Positions 1-13,399 of a DNA stretch of 64,000 nucleotides are shown piece by piece. Under the pieces are notes generated by a model. That model was not told where the DNA came from. It worked only from the letters and a program-made list of their open reading frames with translations, and did no database searches. This DNA is from Naematelia aurantialba (taxonomy: Eukaryota; Basidiomycota; Tremellomycetes; Tremellales; Naemateliaceae): contig JAKFAO010000004.1 of the NCBI GenBank assembly GCA_021527695.1, positions 847,001 to 911,000 of the forward strand, in the 5' to 3' direction. A program made the translations under genes and the position numbers. How positions within the stretch are numbered: the first letter of the stretch is position 1; the number at the start of each line of letters is the position of its first letter.

Positions 1-15
1 GCGGATGGCATTCTA

Positions 16-1154
16 TCAGGAGAGCTTTGGGCGGGCGAAGGCTGTGTGCAAGTGAGGTTCGGAGTAGGGCTTTGTGGAGTTGAGTCCAGTATTCCAAGTC
101 TGCACAGACAGGTCAGCCACGGTAGAGCATGCTGCGGAATGGCGCATATGAGGGAGCACATACGGAGGCAGCACGCTGAAGATTTGCCCGTCTTCTTTGG
201 GTGGGCCGTACGAATCGAAAGGATCAGGAATGGACATGACTAGCGGTTCGAGGATGGGGTCGCTGGCCTTGCCAGCTATCTTCTCGTAAAAGTCCAGTTG
301 GGACCGCACGACAAATGCGACTTTGCCAAGGACCTTGTCCCATGTCTAGTTTTATTAGCGCGGTGCTGCCCCGCAACGCTGGACCGAATCTACTCACCTC
401 ATCCTCGCCTTCGAGCACCTCTTGGTGGTAACTGGCCTTCAAGCCATCGAGCTCGTCCACCTGGCGCTGGAGTTCTGCCAGAGCCTGCCTGAAGCTCTGC
501 AGATCTACAAGGCCGGTTAGCTTCGTCATTGCCGTCATTCCCAGCCCCATTCCCGGTCAAGAACCCGACGCAAGGAAATCCGGACTGACCTCGCTTTCGC
601 CGACGGCCCACACGCAGGTTCTCCGCCTCGGTCTTCTTGATCCGCGCACTCTGCTCGGTCAAACGCTTTTCATACGCCACCAGCCGATCCGCCGTCAAGA
701 GCCTATACTCGTCCAGCGCCTCGAGAAGCGGGATCTCAAATTGGCGGTAGACAGTATCGGCGAGAATCTGTTCATGGTTCGATACGAGGTACTGCAAGCC
801 CGAGGCGCCGGCTAGTGCGGAATTAGCAGAACGGCACCCCTTGACCCTGCGCAAGACAGAGTATCAGTACAGCAAGTTATGCTTGGGATTGTCTGAAGGC
901 GACATACCTGGAGCACGCTTCCATTGCAGACGCAAAAGCGGCTGTGGCGGACGACATGGCCAGGAGAGCATTTCGATACGCTTTTGCAGCGGCCACAAGC
1001 TGGCCCACCTGTCAGCTTTCCGCTTGGATCAGGACCACCCGCCTGCCGCTTCACCCGCCGGCTGTATGGCGTCCGCATTTCCACTCACGTCTTCGAAACA
1101 CGCAATCGACTGCCGGAGATCTTTACGCGTAATCAAGGTATGCGCAGCAGGCAT
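16..1154 (-). CDS. IVY1-like (BAR-type) phospholipid-binding protein, probable
   Basis: Five exons can be joined in one frame on the minus strand, with start MPAAHTLITRKDLRQSIACF at 1154 and a TGA at 18-16. Exons join at FED/VGQLV, CSR/VKGCR, RRRKR/DLQSF and EDE/VLGKV. The protein is mostly helical and charged. A segment with ASGLQYL, LADTVYRQFEIPLLEALDEY and a heptad-like stretch (VAYEKRLTEQSARIKKTEAE) precedes VRSQLDFYEKIAGKASDP and SIPDPFDSYGPPKEDGQIFS. From memory this matches fungal homologues of yeast Ivy1, a vacuolar phospholipid- and Rab-binding protein of inverted-BAR type. That identity is inference; a coiled-coil membrane-binding protein is the safe reading. It is followed in tandem by ERG4 upstream on the same strand, about 1.1 kb away. 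The 3' end is complete inside the window. Confidence 0.65.
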
Positions 1155-2238
1155 GTTGACCTTGGATCCGGTGGTCGTGGTAGAGAACTAATCGGAGTGG
1201 TTAGACGTTAGACCCAATTGGCGTGATATATGGTGCCTAGGAGGTGTGCAAGGTGGACTCACACTTGGAGAAGGCGGTCGTACGCCCCATGCCGAAGGGG
1301 TCATGCTCGCCTGCGACTTTATCGAATCGAGCCTCGGCCGAGAGCTAGATGCTGCACCACTCATAATGCGCGGTGTGTGGGCAACAATTGGCAGCGCTTG
1401 ACGATATCTATATGATACCTGACGGATATCTAGACGACACTCGGACGAGTGCCCGCCTGAATGACTCGTTGTCTAATGCAAAGATAGCCAGAGACTGGTT
1501 GGAATTGTTGATGCAACGAACAATGTCTAGTGTGACCGCGCCTGATAAGATATCATGACGTGGCTTTATTCTCCCGAAAACCACCATGCTGCACCGCCGG
1601 ACTGAATGTTTTCGCTCGACGTCTTCTACTTCTTTGAACAAAACAAACACGGGTACGTTGTGTCTTCCATATGTTCAGTCCATGTCTCCACTCCTCACCG
1701 TTCACTGCCTCGGCTCACTCTTCTCATCCTTGTCTTATCGCTTCTCCCTCTCTTGCTACTCCTCGCTGTCTGCCGTTTCTTCTGCTGCTGCCACTCGCCG
1801 TCTTTTGCCCCCAGCCTCGCTGACCCGAGTAGGCACATTAAAGTTCGACTCCCTCTCTACTCCCGATAGAGGGTTTCGCGTTCCCGTTCCCAAGAGCGAC
1901 CTTTGCAGGCGATTCTCCCGCGTGATACCCAAACCGACGCGCTTTCCATGCTCCTAGCGAGCTCTCTCTCGAGACTCTGTAAGAGGCGCCCGGCTCTCGT
2001 AGCATGTGGCGCGAGGATGACGGGTCTGGAGTCGAGTGGAAAGTGCTGGAGAAGCGACATGCCGTGTTTCATAGCTGTGTCGCTCTTGAGCGCACCATGC
2101 ATGATGCACAGTCTAATAATTTCTACTAGTCTTGTTTGGTCTACCCAAAGGGACACACCCAAGTCAACCCAGGAATGATGCCCGAGCAGGCCACCTGCTC
2201 TGCCTGTAGGCCCCTGCCTGCAATGTCCTCGTACGCAT
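1155..2238. other. Intergenic region between IVY1-like gene and ERG4
   Basis: No gene is convincing here. Several short open frames exist on both strands, but none has recognisable protein features or sensible splice joints. The plus strand is pyrimidine-rich at about 1680-1810. On the minus strand the ERG4 3' UTR and the IVY1-like promoter should both lie here. An ORF at 1857-2303 (-) has no recognised homology and overlaps the ERG4 3' end. Confidence 0.5.
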
Positions 2239-4055
2239 CTAGTAGATGTACGGAATGAATCTCCACTTGACCACCTTGCAGTACTCGTCCCAGTCGTCGC
2301 CATACTTTCTCGCGCACTTTTCGAAATCCCGGCCGCATCGGTGTGTCAACACTGCCAGGAAGAAGACTGGATAGAACATGGTGATTGGCGTGTTGAAACC
2401 CGCCGTGAGGCCCCACGTGCAAGCCTGGATCCAGTCGCTCGTGTAGTTGATCTTGCGTGCATACTGCCACCACCCCGACGTGAGGAGCTTGTTGCCGTGT
2501 TTGGTCTGAATATAGGTGGGCTCCTTTATAACCGACCACGGCAAAGTTGGGAACGCGCCGCGTGGCTTGTACTCGCCCTGCTGCTGCATCTTGAAGCTGG
2601 ATTTCTGGGCCATCGAGCTGTCAAATATCCAATAGCAGGTCAAGAGGGTGACCAGCATGGCTACTTTAGCGACAAGAGGGAACTGGTAGCTTGAAGGAGG
2701 AGCGCGCATCATGTACAGAGTCGGGTAGCAGTACGTGAATGGACTGATAATCAGTGTCAGCCACAATCAGTTAGACGAAGCAAGACGGAAGCAACTAGCA
2801 CTCACACTCCGGCCATGTTCCAGAAGATCAGCATCCAGCCAAACTTCTCGTGGAACATGTCCCACGTCTGCGGGATCATCTCCTCGCCCTTGGCGCAGGC
2901 ATTGATGTAGAGGCCAGTTGCCAGCAGCATGTGCGCCATGTTGTAGGTGACGTATCCGAGATCCTCGTATTGCTTGACCACACCGCTGAGCGAGATGAGG
3001 AAAAGCAGCACCCATGGCACGCGGACCTCGGCAAACATTTTAAGATCGATGGAACCCAGTCGCGGGTTCAGTGAGACACCCATGAAGTGGTCGTAGACCC
3101 ACACGCCGCTCAGGCGCATTGGCTTGCCGCCCCAGTGGAAAGCTCGGCCGCCAATCTCGATGATGAAAGAACACACGAAGGAGGTGATAATCGCGACGGT
3201 CATGATTTCGCCAAAGTACTCGACGATCCAAGGCAGGCGGTAGATGCCTGTCATGTGCAGACCAAAGGCAAGGATCAGTGTTGTGTACCACGACGATAGG
3301 GCGTTGCAGTGATAAGGCAAGGTGGCGTAGTCGAGCGAGGGAACGGGCAGGCCGTTCTGCTCGACTCCTGGCATGACGGCCGCGAGGAAAAGCTGGATAG
3401 CAATGAGGCCGAGGTAGGTCGTCCACGCAAACTTTGTCGGATAGGCGCCCTGGACTGGTCAGCTGGTCCTCCGGAATTTCTTAGCAGGAGAGCTCACATC
3501 GACGCAGTGCCCCCACATGCGAACCAAAAAGGGCTTGACATCGTCGATTGAGGAGGGGTGGACCATCTTTCCTTGGTAGTACCACAGGCAGATCCAGAGG
3601 TAGTCTGGGTGGGGTCAATGGCAGGTCTACGGCAGGATGTTTCGCACATACACATGAGGAGGGGAAATCCGATCATCATAGCTGTGACACCAAGGGGTCC
3701 GCCAAACTCGTATCTGGCGGCTTATCAGCTTGAGCTTTCTGGAAAGCTGACACGCGCTAGTGGGGCAGGCGGAAGAAGATGTGGTCCAAGGAAAACAATC
3801 TGTGGTCCAAGTACCAAAGACGTGGTCGAAGGAGAATGGAGACGTGGAACGAGGAGCTGAGGCATTGACCAAGAGTGACACCCACGACTGATGCTCATCG
3901 AGCTTCTTGTCCATCTCTTGGCCATGTTCAGTGGGAACAGCATTGACTTTCAAGAGCGCCGTACTGCGACCATTTAGGATATCGTCCGACTTGAGGACCG
4001 CTGGATGCGACTTGCGGCTCCGCAGGTTGGACGGAGAATTCTCACTCGTCACCAT
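2239..4055 (-). CDS. ERG4: Delta(24(24(1)))-sterol reductase (ergosterol biosynthesis)
   Basis: This enzyme reduces the C24(28) double bond in the last step of ergosterol synthesis, in the ER membrane with NADPH. Exons run from MVTSENSPS at 4055 to the C-terminus KWRFIPYIY. Landmarks in order are a short polar N-terminus, EFGGPLGVTAMMIGFPLLM joining YLWICLWYYQG, then LDYATLPYHCNALSSWY, FGEIMTVAIITSF, VSLNPRLGSIDLKMFAEVR, NACAKGEEMIPQTWDMFHEK, FGWMLIFWNMAGV, and the family signature LLTSGWWQYARKINYTSDW. The tail KYGDDWDEYCKVV matches Erg4 rather than the C-14 or C-7 reductases. Several hydrophobic segments fit a multi-pass membrane protein. At least four short introns interrupt it, one between GFPLLM and YLWICL. 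It shares a 279-bp divergent promoter with the bL19m gene. Confidence 0.93.
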
Positions 4056-4142
4056 GCCGAGTGGGCTGTGTGCGAGCGGGGATGGTATTGGGAGAGAGCT
4101 GCAGCGGGGAAGAGGGGAGGAGGTGTGAAGAGAGTATACTCG

Positions 4143-4152
4143 TATATTATAA
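4143..4152 (-). promoter_or_regulatory. TATA-like element upstream of ERG4
   Basis: An AT-rich block (plus strand tatattataaa) lies about 90 bp upstream of the ERG4 ATG in the shared ERG4/bL19m promoter. On the minus strand it reads TATAATATA. The position is compatible with a core promoter for ERG4; this is inferred from sequence only. Confidence 0.35.
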
Positions 4153-4334
4153 ACACAGAGAGCGACGTACGGGACGAAAACATCGAACGATGCCGAGCCA
4201 ACCGGAATGACGTGGCATTATTGGCGAAGGCTGGCTCTAGTCTGATAACCGCCCTCACGAAATCGCTGTACTCGAGTATGCAAAGAGCGACGACTGCAGG
4301 AGGCAACAATCACCCGTCTGGCTGCATCGAGAGG

Positions 4335-5205
4335 ATGAGCCGCCCATCATCGCTCCGACAGCTGGCATCGTGCGCGTCGTCGTCGTCCAGGCTATGTCGC
4401 CGCGAGTACGCCACGGTCCCTCACCCGATGCGCCCTCGCAACGACGAGCCTGTCCGGTCGTATGCTGGGTCGTCCAGTGAGTCTGACTGTCCATCTTGCC
4501 CGCTCTATCACGATCCTCTGTTACTTTTCATTCGTGTCGTTGTCCAGGGAGACCGGGATGGAGACGAAGTCTCACCACGATCGTCTCGGGATCTGACGAC
4601 GATCGTCTGCGAGACAGGCATTGGACATCGACCGTCGTGACTCGTGCTGATCCGCATCAGCCTCTCCATACCCTTTCTCGTCGTCCGCGAAAACCTGTGC
4701 ACCCACAGTGGCCCCTTCGACACCTCTGCCTCGCCAGCTTGTGCACCCTAAGAACGGATGGCACCTCGTCACCCACCTTCGGTCCGCCTACCAGGCCGAG
4801 CACGACCCCAAGGACCTCTTGTCGACCTGGTTCTCGCGCCGGCACCACGACCGTCTGCGTCCCGGCGCCGTCCTGAGCGTCGCATCCTACACTACCCTCG
4901 CACGCACCACCACCTCCTCCTTTGCAGGGGTTCTCATCGGGATCCGCCGTGCGGGACCCGATACCAGCTTCAAACTACGCAACATCGTCGCCCGCGTCGG
5001 CGTCGAAATGAGCTTCAAAGTCTGCAGTCCGTGGATCAAGGAGATCAAAATCCTCAAGCCAGCGCCAAGAGGCGGTGAGGCCGTCAGGTTTTCATCAGAA
5101 AAGCTAGGACGTGCAGAAAAGCCGTTGAGAAGGGCAAAGGCCAACTTTTTGCGCGACAAGCCAAATCTCTTGGCCTCTATCGCAGGCACCGTCAAGCGCA
5201 AGTAG
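4335..5205 (+). CDS. IMG1: Mitochondrial large ribosomal subunit protein bL19m
   Basis: This is a structural protein of the mitochondrial 54S subunit. Exon 1 (4335-4476) encodes an Arg/Ser-rich N-terminus (MSRPSSLRQLASCASSSSRL) typical of a mitochondrial targeting sequence. It ends at a GTGAGT donor, and joining to 4709 restores the frame (a/tg gcc). The second exon carries the L19 core: RLRPGAVLSVASYTT, FAGVLIGIRRAGPDTSFKLR, NIVARVGVEMSFKVCSPWIK, EIKILK. RVGVE plus SPWIKEI is the bL19 hallmark. A basic tail (FLRDKPNLLASIAGTVKRK) ends at the TAG. The gene is divergent from ERG4 and convergent with the B56 gene. Confidence 0.9.
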
Positions 5206-5894
5206 ATCTATGCATCGTTATGCGCCCACGTCTCGTCACGAGTTGACGTCTCTTCAAGAAAACAAGTCTCCTCTGCTCACGCATTACTGTTGAACAGCAT
5301 CCATCGTCGAGCTGTTGGCTGCTTTCTCAACAGGATGTCCGCAGCCGTCGTGCGTAGTCGGCTCTATGGCACTGCCCATTGGATTGTACGGAGGCGGCGG
5401 CTGCCTCATCACCGTCCCACGCAGACACTTCATGTCTCATCAATTTGTCTCGCTAGGCAGAGCTTCATGTCTCGCTGCACAGAGCTCAAATCTCGCTAGA
5501 CCATGTGTCTCGCTCCTCCTCATTCTTGCAACCACGCATATATACCGTACACAGCTCCAGATGGCAAAGTCTAAACACCTCGATATGGGGCGTCGGGTAT
5601 ATTCAGAGTATGGGTGGTATACTGCGGCGAATCGCCACGACTCTTTGCACTACAATTACACATTGATCACGACACTGCGATCCCGGCAGCCATAAAGCTC
5701 CACAAACCGATAGGATAACTGGCCGTGCTCATCCTCTGATTTCGGATGCAGAATCGGCCCATCCTTCCGTATGGGTGGCAACAAGACTCATTCTTCGGCG
5801 TCGGTTGCAGCTCCGGCTCATCCTTCAATATCGGTTGCAGGTTCTCCCGTTACTTCCGCGAGGCTCTTATGGTTCTGCACGCCGTCAGTATAGG
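5206..5894. other. Convergent intergenic region with short direct repeats
   Basis: This is the space between the 3' ends of bL19m and the B56 gene. No coding sequence is supported. Short repeated motifs are visible: several copies of gtctcgct with variants at about 5433-5515, and a twice-repeated phrase of the type tcggttgcag...catcctt at about 5750-5842. It probably holds two 3' UTRs and terminators. Confidence 0.5.
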
Positions 5895-8550
5895 TCACCA
5901 CAAGCTGCTCAAACTCGCCTGAAGATCCCGGATGACAGCAGGATCGATCGGCAGAACCGACTTTCTCCGTATATGTGGTCCCTGCGGTGAAGGGCTCGCG
6001 GGCTGCTGGGGATGTATACCCAAGCCGACAGGTGATACGGCCTACGGTGCTTGTCAGTGATTGCAAAGCGTCGAAAAGCTTGCACTCACTGATGGACGAT
6101 CCAGACCAGGATCGGCGACAGGAACTACATCATCTGCCATTGATCGGTCCAGCGTAAAGCTCTCGCTTGCATCAAAGCCGTTTGCCGTGAGGTCTACAGA
6201 TACGTCCGTCATGTCCTCCTCCTGGAACGGCTCTGGGCGGGGAGGAGGCTCATCGGTGAGCGATTTCGGTAAAGGACCTGTCGATCCGCTGGCCGCATGA
6301 TTGGCAAGCGCTTGCTCGCGGAGTTGCATCCATTCATCGTAACGCTGGATGGCCTTCTCGTGTTCCCTGCCATACGTTAGAATTGCTCTGCAAAACACAG
6401 TGTTCACTCACGCGCGACGCTGAGCCTTGTAGTTGTTCTGGCATTGATCGAACAGCTCGGGATTAATCTCCATGAATAGCTTGAGGGCGTTATATACCAT
6501 CCCATGAATTGTCCTACAGCAGGTCAGCCTGGAGTCCTCGTTTCAGCGTGAACAAAGGGCTGACCGATTCCAGTGTGACTTTGAGTTCTGGTATAGAGCG
6601 GGGAACACAATCGGCAAGATGACGGCAATATGTTCGCCCATGAGATTTACTATATACTCGTTGTTCCAGTAATACAACGCCCGCTCCGCGACCTTGACAG
6701 TTGTTAGCATGCATCGTACGGCACAGCCTATGGCTCACCTGGAAATGTTGACTGTTGATACACCGCGCGAGCTGTATGAACAGCGGCTGCATGATTTTCT
6801 TGAACTCAGTCGCCTCGATCACATCCAAAATCTCTTCCACCTCGTTGAGGAACATGACCTCTTTGGGAGAATTGACTTTAGGCCAATACCTAAGCAAGCC
6901 AAGCAAGACCTCCTCGGTCAGTGCCGCGTCCTTCTCGAGGAACTGTACGACGCAGTAGGCCAGTTGTGGATGGTACAGGGCCAGCGATTTGGCTTTATGA
7001 AGAGGGATCAGACCCCGGGTGAGAAAGGTCTTGTGTTCCTCCTTGAGTGGCAGAGCGAATCCATTGATAATAGATCCGAGTATCTCCAGGAGCTCGGCGA
7101 TGCCATTGTGCCGCTCGGTCTCGTAGACGAATTGGAAAAAGACGTTACTGATGGATCGCCGAATAAAGGCTCGTAAATTCAAAAATTTGCCGTAGATACG
7201 GTGTAGAGTGGTTTTGAGGAAATCTCGCTCTCGTGGGTCTTCGCTGTCAAAGAGCTCAAGCAGCTATGATAGCTTAATATCGCACCGAGAACTCAAAGCA
7301 GCGAGCTCACCTGGATTACAAACGCTTGATCAATGTAGCGCTTGCCAATGTTGGTGTTGAAATCCGGGCTTTCAACAAAGCGGAGAAAGAACTCGTAAAC
7401 GATCTGCAGGTGTGGCCACGCAAGCTCCAGGACAGGTTCATCCTCTTCTGGGTCAAAGGCATCTCCAGTTGGATTGACTTGGGGCGGTATGGACCGAAAT
7501 AGATTTGTCGCAAACTGGAAAGCGATCAGCTTATGTGTCCATAAAGGGACCGCAAACCGAGCTCACCATCCCGACCACCTCGGGATAGATATTCTCCTGG
7601 ATGACCCCTCGTTGTGACGTGATCCACTCCAGCATCTCGTGCAGTGTCTGGGCCTTTATTTGTTTTCCCGTCAAATCCGCACTAGCATCGTTAAAGTCAA
7701 ATACGACTCGGCACTGCTGGAGCTTCTGGACAAAGAGCTCGTTGCGCTCTTCTGGCCGCACGTCTGCAAACATAAATGAGCTCGTCTCAGGATGTGATTG
7801 AAACAAAACTTGCCGGTGAAATTTGGAAGCTGCTGAATCTCCACCTTGTCCGAGACGTAAAACCGACTACTCCTCTGCTTTCTGGGCGTTTTGCCAGCGA
7901 TGGACATAGTGTCCTTCGGTCCCCTCAGCCTGTTTAGCGGCCCAGCCTTGGGCGGAGTCGGCTGTCCATCTGGTCCCAGCTGTCGTTCCGGGGATCCATA
8001 TCGGCCATGGGGTGAATGAGGAATGGGATCAGAGGGCATCTCAGTCGTGATGGAGCTGGGGGCACCGGATATAACTACGAGGGGAGGTGCAGGAGAAGTC
8101 TTGTCCGAGACTGGAGATCGGCGAGGTGTGGTTGGCTGCTGGGGTTGACCGAGTGACGACGGTTCCGAGGTGAACGGCGGCTGGCCAGGTCGGGAGATTG
8201 GCGAGCTCATGGATGGCGAGGAAGGGCCGGGTGAGGAAGACGTGTTCAGAGGCGATTGCGATTTATTGGGGGGATTTGGCGACTTGGCTTTCGAATCGCC
8301 TGACTTTGTCCGCGACAAGTTCTGCGGAATGATTAGCTCAAGTCGGAGGTACTGACATGTCTCGAGATCGATGTAACACGGTTGGAAGTGAACACATAAG
8401 CACGATAGACGGAATGGCCCCCAGATCACTTCTACTTCTGATTCCGCTGCCTTCTTGATGCACCTCCCTTGTGGCCGGAGCCACTCTGGGCTGCGGCTAA
8501 CCTTCGACACGTATACCCGTACTTACCATTGCTTTCTTCAATCCCTTCAT
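5895..8550 (-). CDS. RTS1: Serine/threonine protein phosphatase 2A, B56-type regulatory subunit
   Basis: B56 subunits direct the PP2A catalytic/scaffold dimer to substrates; the yeast form Rts1 acts at kinetochores, bud neck and nucleus. Exon 1 is tiny (MKGLKKAM at 8550, then GTAAGT). Next come a Ser/Pro-rich disordered N-terminus and the helical-repeat core. Core landmarks are [120 protein letters not shown] and [20 protein letters not shown]. Splicing out the last intron gives the C-terminus [19 protein letters not shown]...SLW at 5895, a conserved fungal B56 tail. Reading through that intron gives a different, unlikely end near 6054. It is divergent from QCR9. Confidence 0.92.
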
Positions 8551-9524
8551 TGTGCGGAACAGCCAAGCTCGGACCTCGTCCTAGAGCCAAACAAGCCAGT
8601 CGAGAGAGCTAGCCGGCTTGGTTCTTTGTGCGGGACTCTTTCGGAGCAGTCTGCGGAAGCCAATTCAGATGTCCGTAGAACCAAACGTGGACGCCGCCTC
8701 GAAATGGCTGCGCAGTGTGTATGTCGTTGGTGTTGCGCCAACAAGTAAGCCGAGGTGTTGAAGCGGGTTGATCGCTGTTCGTCACACGACGAGTACCGAT
8801 GCGCGTGGCCCTTTCTTTGTCTCCTAGTCGAGGTCTGTACCAGAGAAGAAAGGAAATGACAGCTCTAATGGATGAGGGTACGATGAAAGAGGTGGACGAT
8901 GAGTAGTATGGGGGGGAGTGTTACCGGTGTGTTGAGCGAGGAAGAAGGGGGCCGAGAGGGGATGAGCCGTGACCCCTGATTTCTTTATTTATGTACCCCC
9001 TTTTGTATTGCCCCGCTTCCGTTTCCTCTTTGTATTTCCTTCTCCAATTGGTCCTCAACCTCCTGTCTTTGCATCTCCAAGACGACCTTGGTCCATCCTG
9101 AGCTCACCTCCCTCGGACTCCCAGAAGGACCACGTCTGAAAACATGGCCTCGGTGCGTGACATCGTCATACAGAGATGCAATCGCTCACCAAGAAATCTA
9201 CCGCTCTTCTGGCAATCTTCCCCCTACTCGTCTTCTCATTCAAACGCAACGGATACTCGCTGTCGTCGCTACCACCTTGATTGGCTCCTGATGCTTCCTC
9301 CCTCGCGCTTTCCGTGTTCATTTTGCAATCGCCGCATGTTTCTGGCTTGCACTTCCCAATTCGTTCCGTTCCCTAAACATCCGATCCCTCTCTACTGCCC
9401 GACGCTCTTACCTACTTCAACATCACCATTGGGCGCATTCAAACTCTTCTCCCTCTATTCTGTCGTTACAACTGTCACACTATCCCTCCTCCCGAAGCAC
9501 TCCATTTCAATCCTCTGTCGGAAC
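8551..9524. promoter_or_regulatory. Divergent promoter region between B56 gene and QCR9, with CCAAT boxes
   Basis: This 974-bp gap lacks a convincing gene. It contains inverted CCAAT pentamers (ATTGG) at 9280-9284 and near 9045. CCAAT boxes bind the Hap2/3/5 complex that drives respiratory genes in fungi, which suits QCR9, but a pentamer can occur by chance. A T/C-rich stretch precedes QCR9. An open frame from 9144 is probably 5' UTR. Confidence 0.35.
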
Positions 9525-9890
9525 ATGTTCTACCACATGTCCATCACACAGCCAATCTACACTGCCATCTTCAAACGAAACTCAGTTTTCGTCCCCACCG
9601 TCTTCCTTGCTGCCTTCACCTTCTCCGTAGGCCTTGACCTAGTCACGACCGCATGGTGGGACGCTCACAACCGCGGCGTGAGTTTTCCTGAGCTTCTCCA
9701 AACAATTCCGGTATGACAGCCCGTTGTTGCACGTCTCGTTGGCTTGCCAGCGCACGCTACAATACATTCAGGTTCCCTTCACCCACCACGCCGTGCTCTT
9801 CTAGCACCTCGCCAAAGTGCATGAGCTGACGATGCTTTTCAGAAACAATGGAAGGACATCCGTGGGAAATACGTAGAGCAGGAAGAATAG
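9525..9890 (+). CDS. QCR9: Ubiquinol-cytochrome c reductase subunit 9 (complex III)
   Basis: This small single-span subunit of the bc1 complex sits in the inner mitochondrial membrane. Exon 1 encodes MSITQPIYTAIFKRNSVFVP, then a hydrophobic span (TVFLAAFTFSVGLDLVTTAW) and WDAHNRG, ending at 9677 in a phase-0 GTGAGT donor. Exon 2 starts at 9843 and gives KQWKDIRGKYVEQEE and TAG. The IFKRNSVFV...WD.HN.GKQWKDI pattern is diagnostic for the Qcr9/UQCR10 family. The length of 62 residues from ATG 9537 fits the family. An in-frame ATG at 9525 would add four residues, so the exact start is open. The neighbouring plus-strand gene (10158) encodes a secretory enzyme. Confidence 0.9.
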
Positions 9891-10157
9891 AATGACAGAG
9901 GAGCGTGGAGGGGAGGTGTTCTATGCTTGTCGAGAGGGCAAGAGGAATGCATGATCATATCTCTACACTTGCATGCTTTCTTTAAGGCCGTTGTGTCCTG
10001 GACGCCTGACCGTCGCCGAGGGAAGGTTGGATAGGCGAGAGTGGTCAAGCTGGGGGGACAAACCCTCCACTTTGTCGTCCTCGGGTTTTCAACTGTGCTC
10101 GTTGTACTTGCACGCCAAGCCGAAAGCCTGGCTCGACTATATATTCCCTATGCGTAG

Positions 10158-11813
<1,656 letters not shown>

Positions 11814-11882
11814 CTCCAACCTGGGTGATGCTGTTACGAAGCCGTACTATATCCCGCATTCCACGATGCATTCCACATTATT

Positions 11883-11890
11883 TATATATA
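11883..11890 (+). promoter_or_regulatory. TATA box candidate for the MRH-domain gene
   Basis: The perfect octamer TATATATA lies in an AT-rich patch between the glutaminyl cyclase stop and the next gene. It is 102 bp upstream of the ATG at 11992. This favours a transcript starting after about 11915, and hence the 11992 ATG rather than more upstream ones. Confidence 0.4.
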
Positions 11891-11991
11891 CACGTTGCAG
11901 CCTTTCTGTGCTTACGTAAAGCTGGTGGCCAACATGCTACTCGTCGGCCGTGGTTGCTTCACACACCTAAGACCTCTTTCCAACGAACGAC

Positions 11992-13171
11992 ATGTCCACA
12001 GATAACCCATGCACCCTCACTCTTGCTGATGGGACGCACTACGACCTCTCGTCATTGGCATCCGCCAAGGCGGACTATGAGGCCAAAGTTGGAGAGACGA
12101 GCTACAAGCTTAATGTGTGTCGGAGCGTCGTCAGCGAGTTATGGCACCTGGACGATGTGGAGAACGTCGGCGGGTTTGTCAGTCGCGAGGGAGGCGACTT
12201 TTCTCTAGGGTGAGTGGGAGTCAAAGACTCTCCCTCTTTGCCGGTATGAACTGGGTTGTGGTATTGGGCTGGTGGCAGTGTGGCTTATGTTCGGGGTAGC
12301 CGAGCCAATTCCACGCTGTATCTCTCTCCGGCATCCAACGAGCCGATGATATACCTCCAAAACGGCTCGCCGTGCCCTCATAATCCCGACGAGCTCGCTT
12401 CTACTGCTATCCGCGTGAGTCTCCTGCTCCCTCCCCCCCCCTTCTCTCCGCACTAAGGATAACTCTTCGTAACGGACAAAACCTGATATGCCGCAGTTCA
12501 TCTGCAGCCCGTCCGACTTTCACGCCGGCACGCCCATTCTCATTGCCGCAGTCCCGCCCGACGATCCTTCCAGATCATGTCATTTCTTCTTCGAATGGTC
12601 GACACATGTGGCTTGTCCGACCAACGCAAAAACTCAGCTGGCTACGAGTCACTACGTGGCATTTGGCGCCTTGTGAGTGCCGTGTCCCCTTGTATTTCCA
12701 CTTGATGTGTAGCCGGCGGTGTGGCGAACAAGAGCCCGCTGATACCGCTGCAGTCTATTCATAGCGTTTCTGACATGGTTCGGCGGTCACACGGCCTACA
12801 ACCGCTTTTATCTCAAACGGCGTGGCCTAGACCAGTTTCCCATCCCACACATCTCGCTTCCCGCAGCGCCATCCCTGTCGTTCCGATCCGACGGCCAGAC
12901 GACTACCCCTAGGATGGGTGGATTCTGGAAACGCAGGAGCCAGCGAAACGGGTATACTAACATCCGTGCTGACGAGCATGACGAACACGAGGGCTTTGCG
13001 GGCCGCTTCAGCCTCGAGGAGGACGACGAGGATGCGGAGGATCTGACCGGCCACGGTGTGGCTGCTAGAGCTCTCGGAGGCGAGACGCATGCGTGGAGAG
13101 GCGCGGCGAGGGCAGATGGCCAGCAAAGTCAACCAAGTGTCGGCGTACACCAGGGTCTCGTAGACGTTTGA
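11992..13171 (+). CDS. Mannose-6-phosphate-receptor-homology (MRH) type I membrane protein
   Basis: The protein resembles fungal Mrl1/ATG27-like receptors that cycle between Golgi and endosome. The luminal MRH-like domain has paired Cys: NPCTLTLADGTHYDLSSL, YKLNVCRSVVSELW, FSLGSVAYVRG, GSPCPHNPDE, TAIRFICSPSDF, RSCHFFFEWSTHVACP. A hydrophobic span (HYVAFGALFIAFLTWFGG) follows, then AYNRFYLKRRGLDQFPIP and an acidic cytosolic tail (EEDDEDAEDLTG). At least four introns are present. The start is uncertain: a receptor should have a signal peptide, and none precedes the 11992 ATG. An alternative model starts at 11828 (MLLRSRTIS...YLYIHVAAFLCL), splices at the GTAAAG near 11915, and enters the same frame at the CCACAG near 12001. 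Confidence 0.75.
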
Positions 13172-13262
13172 TAGTTACTATGCAATGTATAGCAACTGGT
13201 GCCATAGACAAGTGCCACATTGGAGAATATTTCCGTTTGGCGGGCGGAATCCACCGGCACCG

Positions 13263-13267
13263 ATTGG
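13263..13267 (-). promoter_or_regulatory. Inverted CCAAT box upstream of NDUFS2
   Basis: ATTGG lies 133 bp upstream of the 49 kDa subunit ATG. This is a plausible Hap-complex site for a respiratory gene, but the motif is short and the evidence weak. Confidence 0.25.
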
Positions 13268-13399
13268 CTCGTGTTGCCTCTTTCAACACCACTGTTTGGC
13301 ATCTCGGTCTCCACTATCTGTTCAGTCTTTGGCCTGCGTCGACGCTGCTGCAGGAAGAGACAACCTCGTAGTGCACGCGCTCAGCTCGACAAGGCCAAG

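Noticed and set aside
1857..2303. Minus-strand ORF of 148 codons downstream of ERG4
   Set aside because: It overlaps the ERG4 3' end in another frame, starts at a non-ATG codon and has no recognisable features.
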